A stretch of DNA of 64,000 nt from Pelomonas margarita (GCF_043555875.1 NZ_JBIGHW010000007.1:62001-126000), one strand, 5' to 3'. Shown: positions 29,970-39,036, counted from the stretch's first letter. Notes: generated by a model from the sequence alone, not told the origin. Made by a program: numbers and translations.

Positions 29970-30749
29970 ATGCAACGACGCACCTTGCTGCTGGCCGGCC
30001 TGAGCACCGGCCTCGCCCTCCCCGCCCACGCCCGCATCGCCCAGCTGGGGGACGCCATCGACAAGGCCGGCGCCCAGCGCATGCTGAGCCAGCGCATGGG
30101 CAAGGCCTGGCTGGGCCAGCTGCAGCCCGAGCTGGCGCCGCGCGCGCGCCAGGTGCTGGACGACAGCGCCGCCCGCTTCGAGCAGCAGCTGCGCGAGCTG
30201 CTGGCCTTTGCGCCCACGCCCGAGATCGCCGGCAGCTACAAGGCGCTGCTGAGCCGCTTCGGCGACTACCGCACGCTGCTGCTGAGCCGGCCCGACCGCG
30301 AGCAGGTCAACGAGCTGCTGAAGCGCTCCGGCGAGGTGCTGAACCTGGCCCACGTGGCCACCACGCAGCTGCAGGAGCGCTCCAGCGCCGCGACGGCGCG
30401 GCTGGTCAACCTGTCGGGCCGCCAGCGCATGCTGTCGCAGCGGCTGGCGCTGTACTTTCTGGCGCGCCAGCAGGGGGCGCGCGTCGACCTCGTGCAGCGC
30501 GAGACCCTCAAGTCCAGCAACGAATTCGAGCAGGCCATGCGCACGCTGGCCAGCGCGCCCGAGGCCACGCCCGCCATCCGCGACAACCTCGCGCTGGCGC
30601 AAGGCCAGTGGGTGTTCCTGAAAAGCGCGCTGGGCAGCCAGAGCCCCACCGCCCAGGCCGCCGGCGACGTGTTCTCGGCCAGCGAGAACCTGCTGGCCGT
30701 CATGGAAACGGTCACCGGCCAGTTCGCCCGCGAGCTGGGCCAGGGCTGA
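29970..30749 (+). CDS. Exported PilJ-type sensor-domain protein
   Basis: A 259-residue protein with a Sec-like signal peptide (MQRRTLLLAGLSTGLALPAH, cleavage after about residue 22). The mature part is almost wholly helical and contains two copies of the PilJ N-terminal box: KAGAQRMLSQRMGKAW (about 33-48) and LSGRQRMLSQRLALYF (about 148-163). These are the same boxes found in the ANTAR-PilJ regulator upstream. It has no kinase, methyl-accepting or output domain, so it is a free periplasmic ligand-binding module. It lies 13 bases after nasB and 20 before nasA, in their operon. A role in nitrate or nitrite sensing or buffering is inferred. Confidence 0.8.
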   Translation: MQRRTLLLAGLSTGLALPAHARIAQLGDAIDKAGAQRMLSQRMGKAWLGQLQPELAPRARQVLDDSAARFEQQLRELLAFAPTPEIAGSYKALLSRFGDYRTLLLSRPDREQVNELLKRSGEVLNLAHVATTQLQERSSAATARLVNLSGRQRMLSQRLALYFLARQQGARVDLVQRETLKSSNEFEQAMRTLASAPEATPAIRDNLALAQGQWVFLKSALGSQSPTAQAAGDVFSASENLLAVMETVTGQFARELGQG

Positions 30750-30769
30750 CCGATCACCGAGAAGAAGAA

Positions 30770-33517
30770 ATGCACGAGACAAAGTCCACCTGTCCCTATT
30801 GCGGCGTCGGCTGCGGCGTCGTCATCCAGCATGACGGCCAGCAGATCACCGGCGTGCGCGGCGACCCCGACCACCCCGCCAACTTCGGCCGCCTGTGCAC
30901 CAAGGGGACCAACCTGCACCTGACGGCCACGCCCGTCGTGCTGCAGCACCAGCGCCTGCACGTGCCGCTAAAGCGTACGGCCCGCGGCGCGGCGCCTGCA
31001 GCGATCAGCTGGGCCCAAGCCAACCGCGAGATCGCCGACCGGCTGCTGGCCATCCGCGCGCAGCACGGCCCCGAGGCCATCGGCGTCTACATCTCCGGCC
31101 AGCTGCTGACCGAGGACTACACCGCGTTCAACAAGCTGGCGCGCGCCGTCATCGGCACGCCGCACATCGACTCCAACTCGCGGCTGTGCATGAGCTCGGC
31201 CGTCGTCGGCTACAAGCAGTCGCTGGGCGCCGACGCGCCGCCCTGCAACTACGAGGACATCGAGCTGGCCGACTGCCTGCTCGTCAGCGGCGCCAACCCA
31301 GCCTGGGCTCACCCCATCCTGTTCCGCCGCCTGGAGGCCGCGCGCGCGGCGAGGCCCGGCCACAAGCTCATCGTCATCGACCCGCGCCGCACCGAGACCG
31401 CCGAGCTGGCCGACCTGCACCTGCAGCTCCGCGCGGGCACCGACGTCGCGCTGTGCCACGGCCTGCTGAACGCCGTCATCCAGCGGGGCTGGACGGCGGC
31501 CGACTTCATCGCCGCACACACCGAGGGCTTTGAGGCCGTGCAGGCCCTGGTGCGCGACTGGTCACCCGCCCGCGCGGCCGAGGTCTGCGGCGTGGCCGAG
31601 GCCGACATCTGGCAGGCCGCCGAGTGGTTCGCCACCTCGCCACGCTCGCTGAGCCTGTACTGCATGGGCCTGAACCAGAGCAGCGCCGGCACGGCCAAGA
31701 ACACGGCCCTGATCAACCTGCACCTGGCCACCGGCCAGATCGGCCGGCCCGGCGCCGGCCCGTTCTCGCTGACCGGCCAACCCAACGCCATGGGCGGCCG
31801 CGAGAGCGGCGGCATGGCCACGCTGCTGCCCGGCCACCGCGATCCGGCCAAGGCTGCAGACTGGGCGGAGATCAGCACGCTGTGGAACGCCCCCGACCTG
31901 CCCGGCCAGCGCGGCCACACCGCCGTAGAGATGTTCGAGGCGGCTGCGCGCGGCGAGATCAAGGCGCTGTGGATAGTCTGCACCAACCCCGCCCAGTCCA
32001 TGCCCGACCAGGCCATGGTGCGCGCGGCGCTGGAACGCTGCGAGCTGGTCATCCTGCAGGAGTCCTTCGCGCACACGGCCACGGCCCGCTACGCCGACTA
32101 CCTGCTGCCCGCCGCCACCTGGGGCGAGAAGGAAGGCACCGTCACCAACAGCGAACGCCGCATCAGCCGCGTGCGCCCCGCCGTGCCCGCGCCGGGCGAG
32201 GCGCGCGCCGACTGGCGCATCGCGCGCGACATCGCCGCCCTGCTCGACGCCGGCCTGGGCCGCGCGCCGCGCCTGGCGGCCGACAGCGCCGAGGCCCTGT
32301 GGCTGGAGCACCGCGAGGCCACCCGCGGCCGCGACCTGGACATCACCGGCCTCACCTGGGCCGTGCTGGAGGCCGACGGCCCGCAGCAGTGGCCCTATGC
32401 GCAGGGCGCCACGCAAGGCACGCCGCGCCTGTACACCGACGGCCGCTTCGCCACCGACAGCGGCCGCGCCCGCTTCATCGCCCGCCCCTACCTGCCGACG
32501 GCCGAGGCCACCGATGCGGAGCGCCCGTTCGCGCTGACCACCGGCCGCCTGCGCGACCAGTGGCACGGCATGAGCCGCAGCGGCGCCGTGCCGGGCCTGT
32601 TTGCGCACGAGGGCCGGCCGCTGGTGCGGCTGCACCCGGCCGACGCCGGCACGCTGGCCGACGGCACGCTGGTGCGCGTGCGCTCGGTGCGCGGCGAGCT
32701 GGTGCTGCCGCTGAAGCGCGACGCCAACCTCGCGCCGGCCACGGCCGACATCGCGATGCACTGGGGCGACGAGTTCGTCGGTGCGCAGCGGGGCGTCAAT
32801 GCCGTCACGCACGGCGCGGCCTGCCCCGATTCGCGCCAGCCCGAGCTGAAGTTCGCCGCCGTCGCCATCACGCCGGCCGAACTGCCCTGGCGGCTGAGCG
32901 CCTGCGCCTGGGTGGCGCCCGACCAGGCCGCCGCCCTGCGCGAGGCGCTGCGCGCGCTGATGCCGCGCTTCGGCTATGCGCACTGCCTGCCCGAACCCAG
33001 CCGCTCGGGCGAGCTGGGCTGGGCCTTCGAGGCGGCCAGCGCCGAGGCGCCCGCCGCCGAACTCGTCGCCGAGCTGACCGCGCTGCTGGGCCTGGCGGGC
33101 CACGGCGTGCTCAGCTATGCCGACGCCGGCCGCGGCCGGCTGCGGCTGCTGCGCCTGGCCCCGGGCGCCGCCGATGCCGCACCGCTGCAGGCCCTGCTGC
33201 GCGTGGGCCGGGGCGACGAAGGCGCGTGGCTGGTGGACCTGTGGCGCGAGCGCCGCGCCGCCGCCAGCACGGGCCGCTGGCTGCTGTCGCCCGACGCGCC
33301 GCCCAGCGACGCCGGCACGGCCGCCAGCCCGCAGGTGTGCAACTGCTTCGACGTGCGCGAGGACGTCATCCGCTTCACGCTGGCGCGCTGCAGCGGCAGC
33401 CCGGGCGAGCGCCTGGCCCAGCTGCAGGGCGAGAAGAAGTGCGGCACGCAATGCGGCTCCTGCCTGCCAGCGCTGCGCCGGCTGGTGGCCAGCACGCCGC
33501 AAGGGGTGCCCGCATGA
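30770..33517 (+). CDS. nasA: Assimilatory nitrate reductase catalytic subunit
   Basis: A 915-residue cytoplasmic molybdoenzyme. The 4Fe-4S motif is at the N-terminus (CPYCGVGCGV, closed by LCTKGTNLH). Mo-bisPGD regions follow, including IDSNSRLCMSSAV with the Cys likely to bind molybdenum, GANPAWAHPI, VIDPRRTETAEL and TGQPNAMGGRE. A C-terminal BFD-like 2Fe-2S domain (VCNCFDVRED and KKCGTQCGSC), as in Klebsiella NasA, probably receives electrons from the NasB-like flavoprotein. It reduces nitrate to nitrite. The start at 30770 follows the exported PilJ gene. The stop overlaps the cobA start. No Tat signal, as expected for an assimilatory enzyme. Confidence 0.93.
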   Translation: MHETKSTCPYCGVGCGVVIQHDGQQITGVRGDPDHPANFGRLCTKGTNLHLTATPVVLQHQRLHVPLKRTARGAAPAAISWAQANREIADRLLAIRAQHGPEAIGVYISGQLLTEDYTAFNKLARAVIGTPHIDSNSRLCMSSAVVGYKQSLGADAPPCNYEDIELADCLLVSGANPAWAHPILFRRLEAARAARPGHKLIVIDPRRTETAELADLHLQLRAGTDVALCHGLLNAVIQRGWTAADFIAAHTEGFEAVQALVRDWSPARAAEVCGVAEADIWQAAEWFATSPRSLSLYCMGLNQSSAGTAKNTALINLHLATGQIGRPGAGPFSLTGQPNAMGGRESGGMATLLPGHRDPAKAADWAEISTLWNAPDLPGQRGHTAVEMFEAAARGEIKALWIVCTNPAQSMPDQAMVRAALERCELVILQESFAHTATARYADYLLPAATWGEKEGTVTNSERRISRVRPAVPAPGEARADWRIARDIAALLDAGLGRAPRLAADSAEALWLEHREATRGRDLDITGLTWAVLEADGPQQWPYAQGATQGTPRLYTDGRFATDSGRARFIARPYLPTAEATDAERPFALTTGRLRDQWHGMSRSGAVPGLFAHEGRPLVRLHPADAGTLADGTLVRVRSVRGELVLPLKRDANLAPATADIAMHWGDEFVGAQRGVNAVTHGAACPDSRQPELKFAAVAITPAELPWRLSACAWVAPDQAAALREALRALMPRFGYAHCLPEPSRSGELGWAFEAASAEAPAAELVAELTALLGLAGHGVLSYADAGRGRLRLLRLAPGAADAAPLQALLRVGRGDEGAWLVDLWRERRAAASTGRWLLSPDAPPSDAGTAASPQVCNCFDVREDVIRFTLARCSGSPGERLAQLQGEKKCGTQCGSCLPALRRLVASTPQGVPA

Positions 33518-34347
33518 GGCCACCCATCGTGTCCCTGGTGGGCGCCGGCCCCGGCGATCCGGAGTTGCTGACGGTGCGCGCACTGCGGCGCATCGAGGCG
33601 GCGGACGTCGTGCTGGCCGACGACCTGATCGACCCGCGCGTGCTGGCCTTGGTGAAGGGCCGCCTGCTGCGCGTCGGCAAGCGCGGCGGCTGGCCCAGAG
33701 CCCCTGGCCAGCAGCCGCTGGCCGTCCCCCAAGGGGACGCGCAGCCGCCTTGGGAGCGGCCCGGCGGCGGCTGCATCAGCACCGACCAGCACTTCATCCA
33801 CGCGCTGATGATCCGCGAGGCGACGGCCGGCCACCGCGTCGTGCGGCTCAAGGGCGGTGATCCCTTCGTCTTCGGCCGCGGCGGCGAGGAGGCGGATGCG
33901 CTGCGCGAAGCCGGCCTGGACGTGGAGGTGGTGTCGGGCCTGACCAGCGGCATCGCCGGCCCGGCGGCCGTGGGCATCCCGGTGACGGACCGCCGCGCCT
34001 CGCCCGGCGTCATCCTCGTGACCGGCCACCCCGGCGACGGCAATGCCGAGCCCGACTGGGCCGCGCTGGCCCGCACCGGGCTGACGCTGGTCATCTACAT
34101 GGGCGTGGCGCGGGCGGCCCACATCACCGCGCAACTGCTGACCGCAGGCCTGCGCCCCGACCTGCCTGCGGCCGTCGTCAGCGCGGCCCACACGGCACGC
34201 CAGCAGCACTCCGCCACGACGCTGGCCGGGCTGCCCGACTGCATCCGGCGCGAGGGGCTGCAGAGCCCGGCGCTGCTGGTCATCGGCGACGTCGCGGCCC
34301 AGGCGGCCGTGGCGGCGGCCCGGCAGGCACCCCGCCAGGCCGGCTGA
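33514..34347 (+). CDS. cobA: Uroporphyrinogen-III C-methyltransferase with a 27-residue insertion
   Basis: A 277-residue enzyme that makes precorrin-2, the precursor of sirohaem, from uroporphyrinogen III and S-adenosylmethionine. Family motifs are VSLVGAGPGDPELLTVRA, VVRLKGGDPFVFGRGGEEAD and GIPVTDRRASPGV. Between VGKRGG and CISTDQHFIH there are about 27 extra Pro/Gly-rich residues not present in normal CobA, encoded by a small repeat element (see 33683-33773). This loop is near the S-adenosylmethionine pocket. The ATG overlaps the nasA stop. Sirohaem is needed by nitrite reductase, so the operon position fits, though the reductase is not here. Whether the enzyme still works is uncertain. 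Confidence 0.85.
   Translation: MRPPIVSLVGAGPGDPELLTVRALRRIEAADVVLADDLIDPRVLALVKGRLLRVGKRGGWPRAPGQQPLAVPQGDAQPPWERPGGGCISTDQHFIHALMIREATAGHRVVRLKGGDPFVFGRGGEEADALREAGLDVEVVSGLTSGIAGPAAVGIPVTDRRASPGVILVTGHPGDGNAEPDWAALARTGLTLVIYMGVARAAHITAQLLTAGLRPDLPAAVVSAAHTARQQHSATTLAGLPDCIRREGLQSPALLVIGDVAAQAAVAAARQAPRQAG
33683..33773. repeat. Short palindromic element inserted in cobA, with direct repeats
   Basis: A 10-base direct repeat GCGGCGGCTG (33683-33692 and 33764-33773) flanks about 71 bases. The insert contains the inverted repeat GTCCCC-CAA-GGGGAC (33724-33738) and the 12-mer GAGCGGCCCGGC (33754-33765), which also occurs in the intergenic element at 55849-55903. The insertion adds 81 bases in frame. 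The direct repeats look like a target-site duplication, although GC-rich slippage could mimic one. Confidence 0.7.
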
Positions 34348-34357
34348 CGCGCGGCAC

Positions 34358-34699
34358 TCAGCGCTCGGCGTCGTTCCCAAACTCGCGCAGTTCCTGCTCG
34401 CAACGGCAGGCCTGCGCCAGCCGCGCAGCCCATTGCACGGCGGCGTCGCGCGACGGCAGGGCCAGCACGCAGAAGCCGCCGTCCAGCTCGCGCGTCTGTC
34501 GGTAGGTCTCGGCCCGGGTGCTGCCGTCTGCGGCCACCTTCACCGGCGCAACGCCGACATGAAGGCCGCCCGCAAACACATAGACGCCGGCTGCCCGGGC
34601 CTCGCGCACGACCGCCTGCGCCGCCGCGCCGACGGCTGCCATGTCTGCAGCGGCCACCTGCATGGCCGACGCCGGGAAAGAGATGAGGTAGTGGGTCAT
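34358..34699 (-). CDS. YCII-related domain protein
   Basis: A 113-residue protein with the small alpha/beta barrel fold of YCII/DGPF proteins. It starts MTHYLISFPASAM and includes VYVFAGGLHV, TRAETYRQTRELDGGFCVL and a C-terminal helix. Related proteins are often encoded near ECF sigma factors and are of unknown biochemical role. Here it follows a YdeI-like gene on the same strand with a 26-base gap and ends 10 bases from the convergent cobA. The ribosome-binding site is weak. The start at 34699 is the first ATG after the neighbour's stop. Confidence 0.65.
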   Translation of the reverse strand: MTHYLISFPASAMQVAAADMAAVGAAAQAVVREARAAGVYVFAGGLHVGVAPVKVAADGSTRAETYRQTRELDGGFCVLALPSRDAAVQWAARLAQACRCEQELREFGNDAER

Positions 34700-34725
34700 G
34701 CGCAGCCTGGTCCAGCGAAACAGTG

Positions 34726-35343
34726 TCAGGCCTTGGGCTTGGCCGGGTGGAGGGTGTCGCCGCGCGCCAGCATCGCCACGAGCTGGGCGATGCGCCGGGC
34801 ACGCGTCTCGGGTTTCACGGCCGTCTGCACGCGCCACAGCAAGGCGTAGCGGTTGGCGGCATTGACCGTGGCGAAGAAGGCGCTGGCCTGCGGCTCGGCG
34901 TCCAGCGCGGCCTGCAGGTCCTCGGGCACCGTCGCCGCACGGGCACCGTCGTAGGCGCGCGCCCAGCGGCCGTCGGCCTGCGCAGCCGCCACCTGGGCCA
35001 GGCCCGGCGGCTGCATGCGGCCGGCCTCGGTGAGCGCCGCCACCTTGTCGACATTGATGCGGGACCAGACGCTGCGCGCACGCCGGGGCGTGAAGCGCTG
35101 CAGGAAGTGCTGCGCGTCCAGCGCCCGCTTCTGGCCGTCTATCCAGCCCCAGCACAGCGCCAACTCCACCGCCTCTGCGTAACTGACGCTGGACTCGCAG
35201 GCACCACGCTTGGCGAGCTTCAGCCAGAGGCCGTCGCTGCGGGCGTGGTGCTCACGCAACCAGGCCTCGAACGCCTCGGCGGTCGTGAACAGGACGGGCG
35301 CATCGCTGGCGTTGGCGCTGATGGTCGGGGCGACGGCTGACAT
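34726..35343 (-). CDS. YdeI/OmpD-associated family protein
   Basis: A 205-residue protein. The family core is visible in FEAWLREHHARSDGLWLKLA, YAEAVELALCWGWIDGQKR, QRFTPRRARSVWSRIN and the C-terminal PEDLQAALDAEPQASAFFA. Members have been linked to bacteriocin or peptide resistance but their biochemistry is not settled. There is no signal peptide. The start at 35343 (MSAVAP) is preferred to the longer frame at 35361 on family length. It is probably co-transcribed with the YCII-like gene. Confidence 0.75.
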   Translation of the reverse strand: MSAVAPTISANASDAPVLFTTAEAFEAWLREHHARSDGLWLKLAKRGACESSVSYAEAVELALCWGWIDGQKRALDAQHFLQRFTPRRARSVWSRINVDKVAALTEAGRMQPPGLAQVAAAQADGRWARAYDGARAATVPEDLQAALDAEPQASAFFATVNAANRYALLWRVQTAVKPETRARRIAQLVAMLARGDTLHPAKPKA

Positions 35344-35364
35344 CGCCCCAGTGTGCCGCAAGGG

Positions 35365-36915
35365 TCAGCTCAGCTTGAACGAACTGACCAGCCCCGCCAG
35401 CCGCACCGCCTGCTCCTTCAGCGACTGTGCGGCGGCGGCGGACTCCTCCACCAGCGCGGCGTTCTGCTGGGTCATCTGGTCCAGCTCGGCCACCGTGCCG
35501 TTGACCTGGGCGATGCCCTGGCTCTGCTCGGCGGCGGCGGCGCTGATCTCGCCAATGATGTCGGTCACGCGCTGCACGGAGCCGACGATGTCGGTCATGG
35601 TCGCGCCCGCGTCGCTGACAAGGTGAGTGCCGGCCTCCACGCGCTCGACGCTGGCGTTGATGAGCGCCTTGATCTCGCGCGCAGCCTCGGCCGAGCGCTG
35701 CGCCAGCAAGCGCACCTCTCCGGCCACGACCGCGAAGCCGCGCCCTTGCTCGCCCGCCCGGGCGGCCTCGACCGCCGCATTCAGCGCCAGGATGTTGGTC
35801 TGGAAGGCAATGCCGTCGATGGTGCCGATGATGTCGGCGATCTTGCGGCTGGCGTTGTTGATCTCGTCCATGGTGCTGACCACGCGCGACACCACCTCGC
35901 CGCCCCGGCCGGCCGTCTCGGCCGCGGCACCGGCCAGCTGCTTGGCGGTCTGGGCCGAGTCGGCACTCTGGCTGACGGTGCCGGTAAGCTCACTCATGGA
36001 GCTGGAGGCCTGCTGCAGATTGGACGCGGTCTGCTCGGTGCGCTGCGACAGGTCCATGTTGCCGCTGGCCACCTCGCTGGATGCGACCTGGATGCTCTCG
36101 GCCGACTCGCGCACCTGGCCAACGATCTCCGACAGCGACTGCTGCATGGCCGCCAGCGCCTGCATCATCTCGGCGGACTCGTCCGTGCCACGCACCTCGG
36201 GCGCACGCGACAGGTCGCCACCGGCCATGCGCTCGGCAAAGCGCCTGGCCGCGTTGAGCGGGCCGATGATGGAGCGCGAGATCTGCACCGCCAGCAGCGC
36301 GCCGATGACCACGCACACGGCGAAGGCGATGATGAAGCCCCAGAACACGCCGTTCACGAGCTTGTGGACCTGCTCGAAGACCTGGTCGCCGCGCTTCTTG
36401 AGGTCGCCCTCGATGCCCTGCAGCATGGCCAGCGCCGGGTCGTACGCGGCATCGGCCGCCTTCATGTCGTCGAGGGCGGTCTGGGCATCTGGATAGGCAT
36501 CGCCCAGCAGCTTGTCGGCCGCCGGGGTGACCGCCTTGCGGTAGTCGGCCATCAGCCCGCGGAACTTGCGCAGGTTGTCCTTGCCCTGCTGCTCGGTCGA
36601 CATGGCCTCGAAATCGTCCATGGCCTTGTCCAGGCCCGCCTGGGCGGCGTCCCAGTCCTTGCGCGCCCGCGCCAGGCCGTCCTTGTTGAAGATGGACGCG
36701 ACCAGCGTGGAGGTAGCGGCCTTGCTCTGCAGCAGGTAGCTGCGCGCGCTCATCGTGATGTTGGACGCCGGGATGAGCTTCTGCGTGATGCCTTGCAGCG
36801 CCTTCTGCGACACGTTCAATCCGAAGCCGCCGACCGCCACCAGCAGCGCCGTCAGCGCGAGGATGAAGCCAAAGGCCAGCCACAGGCGGGCTTGGATGCG
36901 CAGTCGTCGCAGCAT
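35365..36915 (-). CDS. Methyl-accepting chemotaxis protein
   Basis: A 516-residue receptor. The start at 36915 has GAGGAGA upstream. Transmembrane helix 1 is at about 10-31, a four-helix-bundle periplasmic domain covers about 35-190, and helix 2 lies at about 190-212. HAMP follows, then the signalling domain with the hairpin tip FQTNILALNAAVEAARAGEQ and methylation helices. The C-terminus ends QAVRLAGLVSSFKLS without a CheR-tethering pentapeptide. The ligand is unknown. It is monocistronic, back to back with coaX. The architecture is the same as that of the chemoreceptor cut by the right edge of the window. Confidence 0.9.
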   Translation of the reverse strand: MLRRLRIQARLWLAFGFILALTALLVAVGGFGLNVSQKALQGITQKLIPASNITMSARSYLLQSKAATSTLVASIFNKDGLARARKDWDAAQAGLDKAMDDFEAMSTEQQGKDNLRKFRGLMADYRKAVTPAADKLLGDAYPDAQTALDDMKAADAAYDPALAMLQGIEGDLKKRGDQVFEQVHKLVNGVFWGFIIAFAVCVVIGALLAVQISRSIIGPLNAARRFAERMAGGDLSRAPEVRGTDESAEMMQALAAMQQSLSEIVGQVRESAESIQVASSEVASGNMDLSQRTEQTASNLQQASSSMSELTGTVSQSADSAQTAKQLAGAAAETAGRGGEVVSRVVSTMDEINNASRKIADIIGTIDGIAFQTNILALNAAVEAARAGEQGRGFAVVAGEVRLLAQRSAEAAREIKALINASVERVEAGTHLVSDAGATMTDIVGSVQRVTDIIGEISAAAAEQSQGIAQVNGTVAELDQMTQQNAALVEESAAAAQSLKEQAVRLAGLVSSFKLS

Positions 36916-37033
36916 GGAATCTCCTCGGGGGGGGCGTTTTGGGCGGAGCTGGCGCCGGATTGAAGCAGAAACCCGCACGGACAGCCACAGAGGCGCTGGT
37001 AGGCTCGCGGCATCGTTCACGCCCCGGCCCGCC

Positions 37034-37798
37034 ATGAGCTTCCTGGCCATCGACATCGGCAACACCCGGCTCAAATGGGCCGTCTACCCCACCGACGCCA
37101 TGCCCGGCAGCCCGCCGCTGCAGCAGGGCGCGGTGTTCCTGGAGAACATCGACCGCCTGGCCGACGAGGACTGGCAAGGCCTGGCCCCGCCGACGCGCGT
37201 GCTGGGCAGCAACGTAGCGGGCGACGCGGTGCGCCGCCGCGTCGAGGAGCAGATGGAGCATTGGGATCTCAGCACACGCTGGGTGGTGCCGTCGGCCGAG
37301 ACCGCGGGCGTCAGGAACGGCTACGACCATCCCTCCCGCCTGGGGGCCGACCGCTGGGTGGCCGTGATCGGAGCCTATGCCCACGCCCGGCGACGCAGTT
37401 TCTACGGGCCAGTGCTGACCGTGATGGTGGGCACGGCCGTGACGGTGGACGCGATGTCCAGCGACGGGCAGTTCCTCGGCGGCCTCATCCTGCCGGGCCA
37501 CGGCATCATGCTGCGCGCGCTGGAGGGCGGCACCGCCGGCCTGCGCGTGCCCACCGGCGAGGTGCGCGACTTCCCCACCAACACCAGCGACGCCCTGACG
37601 ACCGGCGGCACCTTCGCGATCACCGGTGCCATCGAGCGCATGTACCGGCTGCTGCGCCAGCGCGAGGGCCGCGACCCGCTGCTGCTGATGACCGGCGGCG
37701 CCGGTTGGAAAGTGGCCCCGGCACTGGACGTGCCGCATGAGCTGGTGGAGGGGCTGATCTTCGACGGGCTGCTGGCGATTCATGCGGCGCGGGGGTGA
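37034..37798 (+). CDS. coaX: Type III pantothenate kinase
   Basis: A 254-residue enzyme of coenzyme A synthesis; it phosphorylates pantothenate using ATP. The N-terminal ASKHA motif FLAIDIGNTRLKWAVY, HPSRLGADRWVAVIGA and VMVGTAVTVDAM with the catalytic Asp are present, followed by LILPGHGIMLRAL. The length is normal for CoaX. The start at 37034 is the first ATG before the motif. In many Burkholderiales birA precedes coaX; here a chemoreceptor gene is divergent instead. Potassium dependence and lack of feedback by CoA are family properties. Confidence 0.92.
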   Translation: MSFLAIDIGNTRLKWAVYPTDAMPGSPPLQQGAVFLENIDRLADEDWQGLAPPTRVLGSNVAGDAVRRRVEEQMEHWDLSTRWVVPSAETAGVRNGYDHPSRLGADRWVAVIGAYAHARRRSFYGPVLTVMVGTAVTVDAMSSDGQFLGGLILPGHGIMLRALEGGTAGLRVPTGEVRDFPTNTSDALTTGGTFAITGAIERMYRLLRQREGRDPLLLMTGGAGWKVAPALDVPHELVEGLIFDGLLAIHAARG

Positions 37799-37873
37799 AC
37801 TCCTCCATCACCTCTCACCCAGCACGAATGGCCGCGTGAAGCGAATTTACCGGCCGCCCCGTCAGCTCATCCA

Positions 37874-38590
37874 TCATCGCAACGCCTTCTCCAGATCCTG
37901 GATCGCTGCATCCATCAGCTCTCGGAACAAGGGGTTGGCCATCAGAAGCGGCACAAACTGGTCGGCCAGTTCACGCCCGGCGTCGGAATCCGTTGGATAG
38001 TGGATGCCGGCGATGACGCGATTGAGCGCGACCTCATCCGCCGCCTTGATCAAGTCATCCCTCAGTTGGGCGTTATCGCGATCACCGGTAAACAGCGCCC
38101 CCAGCAATAGAGCGGCCGTGCGGGCCTGAGCCGCGTGGCCACCTGGGTAGGCCGGGTGGGGTGGCAAATCGAGGACTGGAACAATGCTGCTTCGCTCCTG
38201 ATAGGGGCGACCTCGCATGAAGTACGCCTTGAACATGTAAAGCCCGCATTGCAGGTCGCTCAGGGCCACATGGAGCATCAGCGAAAGATTGGTCCAGTCC
38301 TTCGCCCACTTCACCCCGGGCTCGTTGGCACCGGGGAGCAATTGAACCAAAGGCGCGACGACATTCGTCCAATCGCCGCTCTGGCTCTTGATGAGCTGCA
38401 ACCGTTGCTCGTCACAGAGTGCCATGGCCTCAACGACGCGGTCACAGTCGCCAGCAGAATCAGGCGGCGGGGGCGCAAGCGTCACCAGCCGTGCCCAGGT
38501 CTGCGTGATGGCGTAGGTTTCCTGCTCCACCAACGCGAAGACGTCGGCCTTCCAAGCAGAGGGAGGGAAAGGGGTGTAGGTTTGCGGCAT
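37874..38590 (-). CDS. PAP2-superfamily phosphatase / haloperoxidase-fold protein
   Basis: A 238-residue protein. The three PAP2 motifs are recognisable: KAYFMRGRPYQ (KxxxxxxRP), HPAYPGGHAAQA (PSGH with Gly for Ser) and NRVIAGIHYPTDSDAG (RxxxxxHxxxD). There are no clear transmembrane segments or signal peptide, so it is a soluble member, closer to bacterial acid phosphatase/vanadium haloperoxidase-like proteins. The start at 38590 has GGGAGA upstream. Its codon use looks less GC-biased than that of its neighbours, as for the next gene upstream, which suggests a shared acquisition. The substrate is unknown. Confidence 0.78.
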   Translation of the reverse strand: MPQTYTPFPPSAWKADVFALVEQETYAITQTWARLVTLAPPPPDSAGDCDRVVEAMALCDEQRLQLIKSQSGDWTNVVAPLVQLLPGANEPGVKWAKDWTNLSLMLHVALSDLQCGLYMFKAYFMRGRPYQERSSIVPVLDLPPHPAYPGGHAAQARTAALLLGALFTGDRDNAQLRDDLIKAADEVALNRVIAGIHYPTDSDAGRELADQFVPLLMANPLFRELMDAAIQDLEKALR

Positions 38591-38604
38591 CAATATCTCC
38601 CGGT

Positions 38605-39036
38605 TCAGGCTTCTTGGCTCAGCAGACTGACGGCGAAGGCGTCGCTGAACCACTCCGGGTTCTCCAATCGCCACGTAACTGCCGCGCATCGATCACCAGC
38701 CACAGGCTGGAAAGCCAGAGCCAACACCGGCTCCTCGGCTGTGATGTCAGCGCCAGGCGCATAGGACACCGCGCACCAGTGGCGGGTATCGCCTTTGCTG
38801 TTGGCTTCCGGCATGGGCCGGAAATGCAGGCGACTGGGAGGATTGGTGTTGCCGCCCTTGGGGATTCCGGCGCATTCATGAGGCGTCGGGAACTTTCCAT
38901 CTGGCGGTGGCGGCGCCTTGATTCCGGGCAGTCGAAGCACCTCTGCAAGACGTTCAGCGCGCAAAGCACCCGTGGTGTCGGTGTGGTCAAGCCGCACCGT
39001 CTTGACCCAACAAAAACGCTCAATCGGTGTTGTCAT
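38605..39036 (-). CDS. Hypothetical protein upstream of the PAP2 gene
   Basis: A 143-residue protein with no family I recognise. A strong ribosome-binding site (AAGGAGG) precedes the ATG. It has a Pro-rich segment (LPGIKAPPPPDGKFPTPHEC) and a C-terminal part with beta-strand character (VLALAFQPVAGDRCAAVTWR). There is no signal peptide. It ends 15 bases before the PAP2-type gene on the same strand, so the two are probably one operon. Three cysteines besides the Trp-Cys pairs (CW, WC) offer possible metal binding, but no standard motif is seen. Confidence 0.65.
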   Translation of the reverse strand: MTTPIERFCWVKTVRLDHTDTTGALRAERLAEVLRLPGIKAPPPPDGKFPTPHECAGIPKGGNTNPPSRLHFRPMPEANSKGDTRHWCAVSYAPGADITAEEPVLALAFQPVAGDRCAAVTWRLENPEWFSDAFAVSLLSQEA

